DNA from: an uncultured Gammaproteobacteria bacterium
Lineage (GTDB): Bacteria; Pseudomonadota; Gammaproteobacteria; Pseudomonadales; Pseudohongiellaceae
Direction: 5' to 3'
DNA: 64,000 bases
NCBI GenBank assembly: GCA_913060695.1
Contig: CAJXUA010000002.1
Coordinates: forward strand, 186,001-250,000
The position numbers and the translations under genes are program-made. Positions 1 to 8,834 of this stretch are shown here, piece after piece (positions within the stretch are counted from its first letter, which is position 1; each line of letters begins with the position of its first letter). Below the pieces are notes generated by a model. The model had not been told where the DNA came from and ran no database searches. It worked only from the letters and a program-made list of their open reading frames with translations.

Positions 1-1812
1 CACCCATGTAGGCCGCCCATGATTACACTGTCCACTGCGCTCCGTCCGCTCCATGTCGCGCAGCAAGGCATTCATCTCCGGGATGGTCAACTGACGATTA
101 GCGCGCACCGAGCCGTGACAGGCCATCGTCGACATCAGCTCGTCTTGATAATTACTAACACGCTCACTACTGCCGTGTTCGCGCACATCGGCCAACACAT
201 CTCTTACTAATTGCTCAATATCCGCCGCGGCAAGAATAACTGGAATCTGGCGCACCACTATAGACTCACTCGCCACGCGCTCCACTCCTAAGCCTAGGGC
301 CAGCAAAGCCTCGGCCTGCTGCTCCGCACAGTCGGCCTCGGCCTGACTCACTGCGATGGACAGAGGCACCAACAATGGCTGTGCTCTAATGCCATCGTTC
401 GCGGCAGACTCTTTCATGCGCTCGTATGTAATGCGCTCGTGAGCCGCGTGCATGTCAACCACAACGAGCCCAAGTTTATTCTGCGCCAAGATATAAATAC
501 CATGCAGCTGGGCAATGGCAAAACCTAAAGGGGGCACGTCTTCGTCTTTACTTAACTCGGCATAGGCACTGATCTGATCTGCCACTTGTGTAGGTGTCAG
601 CCCTTGTGATCCAAAGGACGAATAATTTGTCGAACCAGTCGATGGAGCACCTCCATAGGAAGGAGCATTAAAACTAATGCGCCCTTGACCGGAAAACTCC
701 CCCGCCTCGGAACCGCCAGATTGGAGAAGCTCCCCAGTATCCGGATCAACAGAACCTGGAGCGTAGGCAATCCTCTCGCTATGACCAGCCAAACTATCTT
801 GCGGTCGCACACCCGCCAAAGCCTTGTGTAGTGCGCGAAACAGAAAGTCGTGAACTAAGCGAGAGTCACGGAAGCGAACCTCGTGTTTGGTAGGATGCAC
901 ATTGACATCGACCAAGGCGGGTTGCAGCTCAAGATAAAGAACGAAGGCCGGGTGACGACCATGGAAAAGTACATCTTTATAAGCCTGCTTTACCGCATGA
1001 CTTACGAGCTTGTCGCGAATGATGCGCCCGTTCACATAGAAATACTGCAAGTCCGCCTGGCTGCGCGAAAAAGTAGGCAGGCTTACCCAGCCCCACAGGC
1101 GCAAGCCCGAGGCCTCTATGTCGATGCGTATTGAATTCTCAACGAATGCCGGACCGCATACTAGCGCCACACGTCGCTGCTTCTCCTGCTCACCTCTTGC
1201 GACATCTAGGTGGTGTATCGCGCGCTGGTTATGGCGAAGCAAAAAAGCCACATCGAAACGGCTCAGGGCCAGTCGCTTGACCACCTCGTCTAGGCGATCG
1301 AACTCTGTTTTCTCAGTACGTAGAAATTTCTTACGCGCCGGCGTATTGAAGAATAGATCGCGCACCTCCACCGTGCTTCCCACAGGATGCGATGCAGGTG
1401 AAACGGCGGTATTCATCTCTTGGCCAGCCGCCTCCACTCGCCACGCACTCTCGTCCTGAGCATTGCGTGCGCGTGAAGTTAGCTCGAGTCGAGAGACAGA
1501 ACAGATACTCGCTAGCGCTTCGCCACGAAAACCGAGACTCGCGATATTCTCTAGGTCGTCTAGGTTTGAAATCTTACTGGTTGCGTGACGACTGAGGGCG
1601 AGACCAAGATCAGCTTTCTCGATACCTGCGCCATTGTCACGAATTCGAATCAGTTTAGTACCGCCCTGCTCGACCTCTATTTCGACGCGATCTGCGCCGG
1701 CATCGAGACAATTCTCTAACAATTCTTTTACAACAGAGGCGGGGCGCTCAACGACCTCTCCGGCAGCAATCTGGTTGGCCAGGCGTTGGCTTAATAAGGC
1801 AATACGTGTCAT
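1..1812 (-). CDS. mutL: DNA mismatch repair protein MutL (3' end outside window)
   Basis: MutL couples MutS mismatch recognition to strand incision and excision in the cytoplasm. 604 residues are visible; the ORF runs off the left edge a few codons after the conserved CNHGRPTW segment, so only a short C-terminal tail is missing. The N-terminal GHKL ATPase is clear ([25 protein letters not shown]). The C-terminal dimerisation domain carries [12 protein letters not shown] at about residues 453-464, which fits the D-x-H-A-x2-E-x4-E metal motif of endonuclease-type MutL. E. coli MutL lacks this motif because it relies on MutH. The ATG at 1812 gives the standard MTRIALLSQ start, 34 bp after the amiB stop, so the two are probably co-transcribed in the conserved nnr-tsaE-amiB-mutL block. 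miaA and hfq would be expected just outside the window. Confidence 0.97.
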   Translation of the reverse strand, partial: MTRIALLSQRLANQIAAGEVVERPASVVKELLENCLDAGADRVEIEVEQGGTKLIRIRDNGAGIEKADLGLALSRHATSKISNLDDLENIASLGFRGEALASICSVSRLELTSRARNAQDESAWRVEAAGQEMNTAVSPASHPVGSTVEVRDLFFNTPARKKFLRTEKTEFDRLDEVVKRLALSRFDVAFLLRHNQRAIHHLDVARGEQEKQRRVALVCGPAFVENSIRIDIEASGLRLWGWVSLPTFSRSQADLQYFYVNGRIIRDKLVSHAVKQAYKDVLFHGRHPAFVLYLELQPALVDVNVHPTKHEVRFRDSRLVHDFLFRALHKALAGVRPQDSLAGHSERIAYAPGSVDPDTGELLQSGGSEAGEFSGQGRISFNAPSYGGAPSTGSTNYSSFGSQGLTPTQVADQISAYAELSKDEDVPPLGFAIAQLHGIYILAQNKLGLVVVDMHAAHERITYERMKESAANDGIRAQPLLVPLSIAVSQAEADCAEQQAEALLALGLGVERVASESIVVRQIPVILAAADIEQLVRDVLADVREHGSSERVSNYQDELMSTMACHGSVRANRQLTIPEMNALLRDMERTERSGQCNHGRPTWV

Positions 1813-1846
1813 GTAAGTTTCGCGGGGCCTAGGCCCGATTATGGAT

Positions 1847-3427
1847 TCAGGGGGCAGGTATCTTTAAAACCTGTCCCACCTTGATTACGTCGTTTCGCAG
1901 ATTATTCGTAGCGCGTAGGCTGGACATGCTTACGCGATAACGCTCGGCAATTCCAGAGAGCGTTTCGCCGCGCACAATCTTATGCTCGGTTGGTACAGCA
2001 CTGGCAATAGCCATGCCGGGTATGCTGAGTTTCTGGCCAATGCGAATAACATCATTCTTAAGATTGTTTTGCGCGCGTAACTCCTGCGTACTGATGCCAT
2101 GGCGCTGCGCAATCTCCGACAAATTGTCACCGCGTTTTACTACATAGCTACCGCCTGCTAGCAGTTCTAGCGAAGGCTTAATATTATTCTCTTTCTGCCA
2201 CGCAATCAGCGTGTCCTCGGGTGGCCTATCATAAAAATAACGCATGACGCCCTGTACTATGCCGTCGGCCAGACGTCGCTGGTAGGACGAGGTATTTAAC
2301 TGGCGAGCTTCGTTCGGATTCGACAGGTAACCCGTCTCAATTAGTACCGATGGGATGTCAGGAGAGCGCAGTACCCACAGGTTGCCCTGCTGAGTCTTAT
2401 CTCGCCGCAGTGTCGCCACGCCTCGCAGTGAATTCAGAATATACGATCCCGCCGTACTACTCTGCTCAATACTCCACGCCATAGACAGATCGAGAAGCGT
2501 GCGAGCCAGATCGTCCTCGATATTGTGCAGGCTTGTATCGCCAGCGACGCCGCCCAGAAGATCGGCACTGTTCTCTTTCTCTGCCACCCTGCGAGAGTTT
2601 TCATCCTCGGCTATGCGTTCGGACAAGGCATACACGGTAACTCCCTCTGCCCGCGTCGAGCTAAAGGAATCCGCGTGTATCGACAGAAAGATATCAGCAC
2701 GATTCTGCCGCGCGATTTGCGGGCGACGCTGCAGCTGCACCGAATAATCGCCGTCACGGACTAGGACTGGTCTATAACCTGGCATTGCAAGCAGTCGCTC
2801 GTAAATGGCACGCGAGATGGAGAGGACCACATCTTTTTCGCGAATTTTGCGATCATAGCCTATGGCCCCCGGATCTTCCCCTCCGTGCCCTGCATCGATC
2901 GCGACAATGATGTCGCGTTGCGAATTTACCGTCGCAGGTGCGGGAATTGACTCGGCGATTGCAGGAGCTCGGCCGATATCATAAAGGTCGATAACAAGAC
3001 GATTCTTCAACTCACCGTTTGCGGCCAACGTAAAACTGCTAGGGTTAACCTGACCGCTCAGATCGATCACCACACGCACGTCATTGGCATTGCGTGGCGC
3101 GCTGCGGATACCGGTGACGGGGCTGTTCTTAAAGTCGAATCCACTTAGACTGGCGCGCACCGTTGAACCACTCAGATCAACGACGATGCGATGAGGATTC
3201 TCAAGCGTAAACAAGCTGTACTGTACCTGCCGATCGAGATCGAAGACGATTCGAGTGTAGTCTGGCGCACGCCACAGGCGAACCTCCTCTACCTCGGCAG
3301 CAAATAGGGCCGATGACGCGACCGACATCAACAGGGCCGCAATGACTAGACCGCGTGCTATTCCTTCTTTAAAAAAGGAATAGCCCGAATTCAATCGCGC
3401 TCTTATGCAGCTAACAAAGCCATTCAT
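1847..3427 (-). CDS. amiB: N-acetylmuramoyl-L-alanine amidase AmiB/AmiC type with two LysM domains
   Basis: Periplasmic zinc amidase that cleaves the amide bond between MurNAc and L-Ala in septal peptidoglycan for daughter-cell separation. The 526 residues show a signal/TM segment at about 20-43, an AMIN septal-targeting domain (45-145), an Amidase_3 catalytic domain (170-385) with zinc and catalytic residues in [22 protein letters not shown] and LIETGYLSN, and two C-terminal LysM repeats (about 425-470 and 482-525), each ending in a [14 protein letters not shown]-type signature. The start codon overlaps the tsaE stop by 4 bp (ATGA), implying translational coupling. The position directly before mutL matches E. 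coli amiB, and LysM-bearing AmiB proteins are common at this locus in gammaproteobacteria. Activation would need an EnvC/NlpD-type partner, which is not seen here. Confidence 0.95.
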   Translation of the reverse strand: MNGFVSCIRARLNSGYSFFKEGIARGLVIAALLMSVASSALFAAEVEEVRLWRAPDYTRIVFDLDRQVQYSLFTLENPHRIVVDLSGSTVRASLSGFDFKNSPVTGIRSAPRNANDVRVVIDLSGQVNPSSFTLAANGELKNRLVIDLYDIGRAPAIAESIPAPATVNSQRDIIVAIDAGHGGEDPGAIGYDRKIREKDVVLSISRAIYERLLAMPGYRPVLVRDGDYSVQLQRRPQIARQNRADIFLSIHADSFSSTRAEGVTVYALSERIAEDENSRRVAEKENSADLLGGVAGDTSLHNIEDDLARTLLDLSMAWSIEQSSTAGSYILNSLRGVATLRRDKTQQGNLWVLRSPDIPSVLIETGYLSNPNEARQLNTSSYQRRLADGIVQGVMRYFYDRPPEDTLIAWQKENNIKPSLELLAGGSYVVKRGDNLSEIAQRHGISTQELRAQNNLKNDVIRIGQKLSIPGMAIASAVPTEHKIVRGETLSGIAERYRVSMSSLRATNNLRNDVIKVGQVLKIPAP

Positions 3428-3945
3428 TGCGTATTGATTCCAGTCGTTAAACTTTCAGTATATTCAGACAAATGTTGAGCGATACGCGCGCCATGCGGCG
3501 TACGTGGCTCCCAGCGAATCAGACGACCCACGCCTTGAATCGACAGTGTGATCTCTATATCCGGTGCCGGTAAAAAACCGACGCCGCGCTCTGCCCATTC
3601 GATAAGACATAAATTTGATTCATCAAAATAGTCGAAAACTCCAAGAAATTCAACCTCTTCCGGATCTGCCAAACGATATAGATCGAAGTGGTAGACATTG
3701 AATTCCGGTTCTTCGTATGGTTCGACCAAGGTATAAGTCGGACTCTTTACCGCACCAAGATGACCATAGCCACGTAGGACGCCGCGAGTCAGCGTGGTCT
3801 TCCCCGCACCCAGATCTCCGCTGAGGTAGACCCGCCCGCCTAGAGATTTAGTGCGTGGCGGCGCAAGCTGAGTAGCGCGAGCGAGAGCACGACCAAATGC
3901 TTCGGTCGCCTCCTCATCGCTCAAATAAAATTGATAGTCTGCCAT
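3424..3945 (-). CDS. tsaE: tRNA threonylcarbamoyladenosine biosynthesis ATPase TsaE
   Basis: TsaE (YjeE family) is the ATPase that works with TsaB and TsaD to form t6A37 on tRNAs reading ANN codons. At 173 residues it is slightly longer than the usual 150-160. The Walker A motif SGDLGAGKTTLTRG lies near residue 45, followed by KSPTYTLVEPY and the HFDLYRL and LIEWAERG segments typical of the family. The ATG at 3945 follows the nnr stop by 39 bp, and the 3' end overlaps amiB by 4 bp. The gene belongs to an apparently polycistronic unit running towards mutL. Confidence 0.96.
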   Translation of the reverse strand: MADYQFYLSDEEATEAFGRALARATQLAPPRTKSLGGRVYLSGDLGAGKTTLTRGVLRGYGHLGAVKSPTYTLVEPYEEPEFNVYHFDLYRLADPEEVEFLGVFDYFDESNLCLIEWAERGVGFLPAPDIEITLSIQGVGRLIRWEPRTPHGARIAQHLSEYTESLTTGINTQ

Positions 3946-3984
3946 TGCTCTATGAAATTTCCGTTAACGCTATCAGTGTTGCGC

Positions 3985-5610
3985 CTAAAGATTATTGGCA
4001 AGCCGCCTAATATGGTGGAAAAGATCCGTCGCTAGAAGCCCGCGCTCGCCCTCACTGACTACCGCTAGATCGGCGGCCTCTCCGTGGATACATACTCCAC
4101 AGCGCAGCGCATCGGACACGCTCAAACCTTGTGCAATCAGACCGCCAAGCATGCCGCTAAGCACATCCCCCATACCACCGCTGGCCATGCCCGGATTGCC
4201 CTCGGTGCAGACTTCGACGCTGGATGGCTCCGTTTCGAAATTGACTATCTCGCCCGGGCAACATAAAAGGCTACCAGCCCCTTTCAACAAGACCGCGCCA
4301 CCGAACTTGGCTTGCAGACTATATGCCGCAGCGAAGCGATCCTCCTGGACCAGCGCTGCAGTGCTGCCCAACAGCCTTGCTGCCTCACCTGGGTGAGGCG
4401 TCAGAATCCACAGGGGCGAGTGCATGCGCATCGACTTACCCTCGCTTCCTAGTGAGCCTTCATTTATAGACGCTGTTTCGGCCAGCAGATTCAGTGCATC
4501 GGCATCGAGCACGACGGGTAGGTGCGAGCCTGCAAACTCCAAGGCCTGCCTCAGAATCGAGTAGGACCAATTCGAGCTGCCAAGCCCAGGACCGATCACG
4601 ATCACACTGGCCTTTTGCATCAACGCGAGCAACTGCTCGGAGCCGAATGCGTCTGGCTCCTCGATAGCTCGCACCATAATTTCGGGTCGACGTGCGAGGC
4701 TCGCAGTCACATGAGGAGTTCGCGTTACCAAACTTACAGTGCCCGCGCCAATGCGGGCAGCAGCCTCGGCCGCCATTAAAGCGGCGCCACCATAGCCGAC
4801 ATCCCCACCTAGAACAAGCACATTGCCGCAGTCTCCTTTATGAGCATCTAAGCGCCGCGGCTTCAACATGGAAGAGACAGAATTGATGTCAATACGAGTA
4901 CTTGAGGCGGCTTTGGCGACACTTCCTGACTTGAGCGCCTCAGGCATACCTAAATCATGAAACACGATCTCGCCGGCCTGTTCGGGACCACTGCCTGTGA
5001 ACAGGCCTTGCTTAAGTGCAACTAGGCAAACAGTCATCGCGGCACATACGGCAACTTCGGCTACGTGCCCGGTGTCGCAATTTAATCCTGACGGTACATC
5101 TACAGACACTATAGGCAGGCCCGAGCCGTTCATCCAATCAATAGTTGGCTCAAAAGATCCGCGTAACGCTCCGCTGCGACCAGTGCCTAAGAGTGCGTCG
5201 ACGAGCACGGTGCCTGGGCAAAAATGAGCCGAAGCGAGATCGAGCAAAATATCGCATTGTTTGCAGGACACCCCGCCAGCGCGCGCTTCCTCGCGCGCAC
5301 TGGCGGCATCGCCACGAATTCGCGCGATGTCACCACATTCCAGCACCTGTACCTTTATACCCTCTGCAGCAGCAAGGGCCGCGATGTAGTAACCATCGCC
5401 ACCGTTATTGCCTGTTCCTACGAACACTACAAGGCGACGCAGGTCCGGCCAGCGCTGAGAAATCACACTCAACACTACAGAGGCGGCTCTGCGCATCAAC
5501 TTCAAGGCACTGATGGGAATGTGCTCGATCAGCAATGTATCCAGGGCTCGTACTTGTTCAGCAGTGTAGAGCTTGCGCGGCAAATGTGTGTTCGAGTTAG
5601 TTCTATTCAC
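3985..5610 (-). CDS. nnr: Bifunctional NAD(P)H-hydrate epimerase / ADP-dependent NAD(P)HX dehydratase
   Basis: Repairs hydrated NADH/NADPH. The N-terminal YjeF_N domain (about 1-215, GTGNNGGDGYYIA) epimerises R/S-NAD(P)HX. The C-terminal ribokinase-like domain (about 230-540, VIGPGLG, PHPGEAARLL, GNPGMASGGMGDVLSG) dehydrates the S form with ADP. I set the start at a GTG at 5610 because an AGGAAGG Shine-Dalgarno lies about 6 bases upstream; an in-frame TTG at 5646 has no such signal. This gives 541 residues, normal for the fused form. First gene of the nnr-tsaE-amiB-mutL block. Confidence 0.94.
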   Translation of the reverse strand: MNRTNSNTHLPRKLYTAEQVRALDTLLIEHIPISALKLMRRAASVVLSVISQRWPDLRRLVVFVGTGNNGGDGYYIAALAAAEGIKVQVLECGDIARIRGDAASAREEARAGGVSCKQCDILLDLASAHFCPGTVLVDALLGTGRSGALRGSFEPTIDWMNGSGLPIVSVDVPSGLNCDTGHVAEVAVCAAMTVCLVALKQGLFTGSGPEQAGEIVFHDLGMPEALKSGSVAKAASSTRIDINSVSSMLKPRRLDAHKGDCGNVLVLGGDVGYGGAALMAAEAAARIGAGTVSLVTRTPHVTASLARRPEIMVRAIEEPDAFGSEQLLALMQKASVIVIGPGLGSSNWSYSILRQALEFAGSHLPVVLDADALNLLAETASINEGSLGSEGKSMRMHSPLWILTPHPGEAARLLGSTAALVQEDRFAAAYSLQAKFGGAVLLKGAGSLLCCPGEIVNFETEPSSVEVCTEGNPGMASGGMGDVLSGMLGGLIAQGLSVSDALRCGVCIHGEAADLAVVSEGERGLLATDLFHHIRRLANNL

Positions 5611-5661
5611 GAATCCCTTCCTGTACACATAGAGTAATTGCGGCAATCGCTAAAGTAGTCA

Positions 5662-6105
5662 TTAGCGATCGAACTTATGAATGAGGCGGCGAACTAATTG
5701 CAGACCGATCTCCAGCTCTTCAACGGGGACATCCTCAGTATTCTCGATAGCCCAAGGGTCCTGCACTATGCGCAAAGAGGTGTATACGTCCTGCCCTACG
5801 TCCGTCAAACACACCAGCACGGAACGTTTGTGCTCGGGGTTCTCCTCATAGCGAAGCAAACCATCTTTTTCCATGACATCGGTAATGCGCTGCACTGCCT
5901 GCCTAGACTGGCCTAAGACACGAGCAATTCCGGGCACCGTCACGCCGGAGTTCGCTAAGGCCACTACGCCAATGACCTTCCAACGCGCACTGGTCAAGCC
6001 AAGCGCTTCAGCCATATGGTCGCCTTCTGCAACTAAAAGACCATTGAGTCGGAACAAGGAGAGTACGAGGTCGAGAAAGAGCTTACGCTTGGGCGAGTGA
6101 GCCAT
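5662..6105 (-). CDS. MarR-family winged-helix transcriptional regulator
   Basis: A 147-residue MarR-type dimeric repressor/activator. The winged helix lies at about 50-115 (VTVPGIARVLGQSRQAVQRI as recognition helix region, then the EENPEHKRSVLV wing). It has no cysteine suggesting thiol sensing except one in the wing strand, and no clear ligand assignment. It ends 51 bp upstream of nnr on the same strand and is divergent from the exported DUF4159 gene. The roughly 200 bp between the divergent starts would be the natural place for its operator, but I found no convincing palindrome. Target unknown. Confidence 0.9.
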   Translation of the reverse strand: MAHSPKRKLFLDLVLSLFRLNGLLVAEGDHMAEALGLTSARWKVIGVVALANSGVTVPGIARVLGQSRQAVQRITDVMEKDGLLRYEENPEHKRSVLVCLTDVGQDVYTSLRIVQDPWAIENTEDVPVEELEIGLQLVRRLIHKFDR

Positions 6106-6304
6106 GGGAAACTCCTAAACGATAAAGAAAGGGATAAGGCAGCATGCTGTCATTATGACCAGTTACTGTCAATCATTCTTGAGAGCCGTTTCTCTCGCCC
6201 TTCCTTGCAAACGGCGGATTGCCGAGTTAGCTTAGTGACGCTACTCGCAGTGTTAGCACCCTTTGCCTGTGGCCAAAAATTCACAATCTATTGCATTGAC
6301 GCCC

Positions 6305-7099
6305 ATGAGCCGACCCGCCGACATAGCAAAACGCTCAGCAATAATACTTTTGCAATGCATTTGCGCGCTCATTTGGTCCAGCAATAGTATTGCCCAGCCC
6401 TTACTAGACCCCCAACCCATAGAGTTGCAAGATGTTGCCGGAGAGTTCGCCTTCGTACGCTTACAATACGACAATTATTATAGCGACGGCTTCGGCTACG
6501 GCACGTGGCGCACCGATTTTCCAAGCGCCGACTCGAACTTCCTGCGTGGCGTATCACGCCTTAGCAATGTCAGAGTCATGAAAGACCCCATCGTACTGCG
6601 CTTCGACGACGAACGTATTTATGACTACCCGTTTCTGTATGCACTCGAGATGGGACGCAGTGGCGGACCAAGCTTTAGCCCGAAAGAAAAAGAGAATATG
6701 CGCGAGTATCTCCTGCGCGGCGGCTTCCTGTTAATCGACGACTTTTGGGGCACGCGACAGTGGGATAATTTCTACCGGGCATTTACCGATGTCTTCCCTG
6801 ACCGCGAGATTATCGAGCTAAGCCCAGATCACGAGATCTTCCGTAGCTACTACGACATCGCCGGCCCGCAGATGATTCCAGTAATCGGCAACCCTGAAAA
6901 TTATCCTGAGCAGGATGTCGATCGCGCGTCTAATCACGCCATACTCGATGACTCTGGCCGGGTCATGGTATTGATCAATTGGAATTCAGACATGGGCGAC
7001 GGCTGGGAACACACCTTCGACCCACGCTACCCAACGCGCTACGCAAACCTAGCCTATCAACTGGGCATCAATTACTTGATCTATTCACTGACTCACTGA
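6305..7099 (+). CDS. Exported DUF4159 family protein
   Basis: 264 residues from the ATG at 6305, chosen because it opens a clean signal peptide (hydrophobic IILLQCICALIW, then SSNSIAQP cleavage region); an in-frame TTG at 6263 would put a polar stretch in front. The mature protein has the DUF4159 fold features: FAFVRLQYD, then the DFPSADSNFLRGVSRL region, and GGFLLIDDFWG, a ThuA/glutaminase-like strand-loop pattern. DUF4159 domains are often found at the C terminus of larger membrane proteins next to MoxR/VWA genes; here the domain stands alone and is secreted. Function unknown. It converges on the ChaN-like gene with a 1-bp gap. Confidence 0.85.
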   Translation: MSRPADIAKRSAIILLQCICALIWSSNSIAQPLLDPQPIELQDVAGEFAFVRLQYDNYYSDGFGYGTWRTDFPSADSNFLRGVSRLSNVRVMKDPIVLRFDDERIYDYPFLYALEMGRSGGPSFSPKEKENMREYLLRGGFLLIDDFWGTRQWDNFYRAFTDVFPDREIIELSPDHEIFRSYYDIAGPQMIPVIGNPENYPEQDVDRASNHAILDDSGRVMVLINWNSDMGDGWEHTFDPRYPTRYANLAYQLGINYLIYSLTH

Positions 7100-7100
7100 G

Positions 7101-8042
7101 TTACTGTCCAGCGTCACTGCGCAGGCTCGCGCAGTAATCTTGCGCGGGGAGGGCGGGAGTAAACCAAACGTAGTCATAGGGAGTAGTAGCCGAGAAACTC
7201 TCTAGATATTGCCGAGCTTGATCCGACTCTGGGCTAACCTCTAGAAACGCCACGGTAATTAATTCCCCCTGCGCAGGCCCGACATAGTTCGGCACACCTA
7301 AGTCGCGACGGGCGTGGAAATTACCGGCAAGCAACACACGCACACCATTAAAATCCACCTCATCGCTGAGCAAGCTCTGCGCCATCGCGGCGTCGCGCGC
7401 CTGCTGCACTGCGACCATCGCAGGGAACTGGCTCTCTGGGAGCATGCCACAATGACTCTCATCGATCTCTTGATGCAGCCGCTGCAACTGAGAGTCGCCT
7501 AGAATGCCCTCTGCTGCAGTGTAGGATTTGGCGGCGTAAACCGCCCTCATTTCATCGCTGCTGATATTTGCGCTTCGCACGGCCGCTCCGGAGAGCAAGC
7601 TGTCTTGAATTATCGGGCCGTAGAAAGCCCAGTCCCAGCCCTGCTCATCCCAACTCAACGCATTGCGTAGCGCCTCGCGCGAAGAGATGCTTGCCGGGGT
7701 GAGGCTGTCTACCGCGCTTTGCTGGCTACTATCCAACATCTCAAAACTCACGCTATCGAGGCTCGCGCGTGCCGCGATTTGCAGAAGCACAAAACGCTGC
7801 AGGCTATGGTGGTCGGGATTGTCGTGTTTCTCCCCGAGTATCACGAAGCGAGCCTTGCTTAGGCGCTGCAAGAGCAGTTCCGCGTCAATGGACTTATCCT
7901 CGCGCGTGCTCCACACGGTCCCTACGAGGGAGTGCTGGCGATACATCGGGGCTTCCCATTCTCCAAATGGTGCTTGTGGCAATGCTGAACACCCGCTAAA
8001 AGTGAGGACGAGCAGCAAACGCAGTGCTAAGACTCGAGGCAT
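7101..8042 (-). CDS. ChaN-like haem/iron-regulated lipoprotein
   Basis: 313 residues beginning at the ATG at 8042, which gives a lipoprotein signal (LALRLLLVLTFSGC, lipid-modified Cys about 18). An in-frame upstream ATG would overlap sixA by more than 70 bp and hide the signal. The body matches the Cofac_haem_bdg/ChaN family: FVILGEKHDNPDHHSLQ near residue 60 and LLAGNFHARRDLGVPNY near 245, carrying the metal/haem-related His residues. Campylobacter ChaN is an iron-regulated haem-binding lipoprotein. Only 4 bp separate it from the sixA stop, so the two are probably one transcript. Actual ligand unverified. Confidence 0.88.
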   Translation of the reverse strand: MPRVLALRLLLVLTFSGCSALPQAPFGEWEAPMYRQHSLVGTVWSTREDKSIDAELLLQRLSKARFVILGEKHDNPDHHSLQRFVLLQIAARASLDSVSFEMLDSSQQSAVDSLTPASISSREALRNALSWDEQGWDWAFYGPIIQDSLLSGAAVRSANISSDEMRAVYAAKSYTAAEGILGDSQLQRLHQEIDESHCGMLPESQFPAMVAVQQARDAAMAQSLLSDEVDFNGVRVLLAGNFHARRDLGVPNYVGPAQGELITVAFLEVSPESDQARQYLESFSATTPYDYVWFTPALPAQDYCASLRSDAGQ

Positions 8043-8046
8043 TGGT

Positions 8047-8541
8047 TTATTCCGAATTCTTAGGGAAATCGAAGTCGAGAACCTTGCCGATACCCGGCAA
8101 CACTTCAGCCCAATATTCAATGGGCAATGCGATGCTGACTAGGCCACAGGTTGGAATATTATCGATACTGGCGCGCGCAAGCTCATTGGCGAGATCGGTT
8201 AGGGCCGGGTTATGGGCGACCAATAGTGCGCTTTGCTTGCTCTCGTCGAAGCCGCTAATCAATTGCAGAAGCTTGGCGCTACCCGCAATGTAGATCTGTC
8301 GATCTTGCACAATATCGCTAGGATCCAGTCCTAACTCATCACAAATTATGTGTGCCGTGCTTAGAGCTCGCTCTGCTGGGCTACTCACGACTAGATCCAC
8401 CTCTTGGCCGCGTTCGCGCATGCGCCCCCCCATTTCGGGCGCGTCGCGCAAACCACGATCATTTAGGGGTCTGTCATAATCTCTTTGCCCAGGAATTGCC
8501 CAACTCGATTTAGCGTGCCGCAGCAGATACAGAGTTTTCAT
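8047..8541 (-). CDS. sixA: Phosphohistidine phosphatase SixA
   Basis: 164-residue member of the histidine phosphatase (RHG) superfamily. The N terminus MKTLYLLRHAKSSW carries the nucleophilic His in the RHAKS variant typical of SixA, followed by DYDRPLNDRGLRDAPEMG, SSPAERALSTA and the second catalytic His in LLVAHNPALTDL. In E. coli SixA dephosphorylates NPr of the nitrogen phosphotransferase system (earlier assigned to the ArcB Hpt domain). It sits immediately upstream of the ChaN-like lipoprotein gene. Confidence 0.93.
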   Translation of the reverse strand: MKTLYLLRHAKSSWAIPGQRDYDRPLNDRGLRDAPEMGGRMRERGQEVDLVVSSPAERALSTAHIICDELGLDPSDIVQDRQIYIAGSAKLLQLISGFDESKQSALLVAHNPALTDLANELARASIDNIPTCGLVSIALPIEYWAEVLPGIGKVLDFDFPKNSE

Positions 8542-8669
8542 AATGTGGCGCTATCCCGTCTCCCTTAAGACATAGAATGGGCTGCAATGACATTGCCCTT
8601 AAAAAACATTCTACGCGAATCATAGTGCGCAAGAAACGCGCCTTCGCCCAGCAATAGCAACACACAGGC

Positions 8670-8703
8670 AAAAAAAAGGGAAGAATCAATCGACCCTTCC
8701 CTT
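8670..8703 (-). terminator. Probable rho-independent terminator downstream of the amine oxidase gene
   Basis: Read on the minus strand: an 8-bp inverted repeat AAGGGAAG / CTTCCCTT (8703-8696 and 8683-8676) with a 12-nt loop, followed directly by a run of T residues (plus-strand A-tract 8671-8677). It lies about 130 bp past the amine oxidase stop and separates it from sixA. The long loop and modest stem GC make it weaker than the terminators at 15.7 and 28.35 kb. Confidence 0.6.
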
Positions 8704-8834
8704 AAAGACTCCACTACAACCCTTCGAGTAACTAAATTTACGCAAAATTAGCTCTCACAATGCTTTCTCTGTTTCTGGATACTGCCGCGCTGGCCATCCC
8801 CAAACTATGAGAGACGACCGGCGCGAATGATCGA

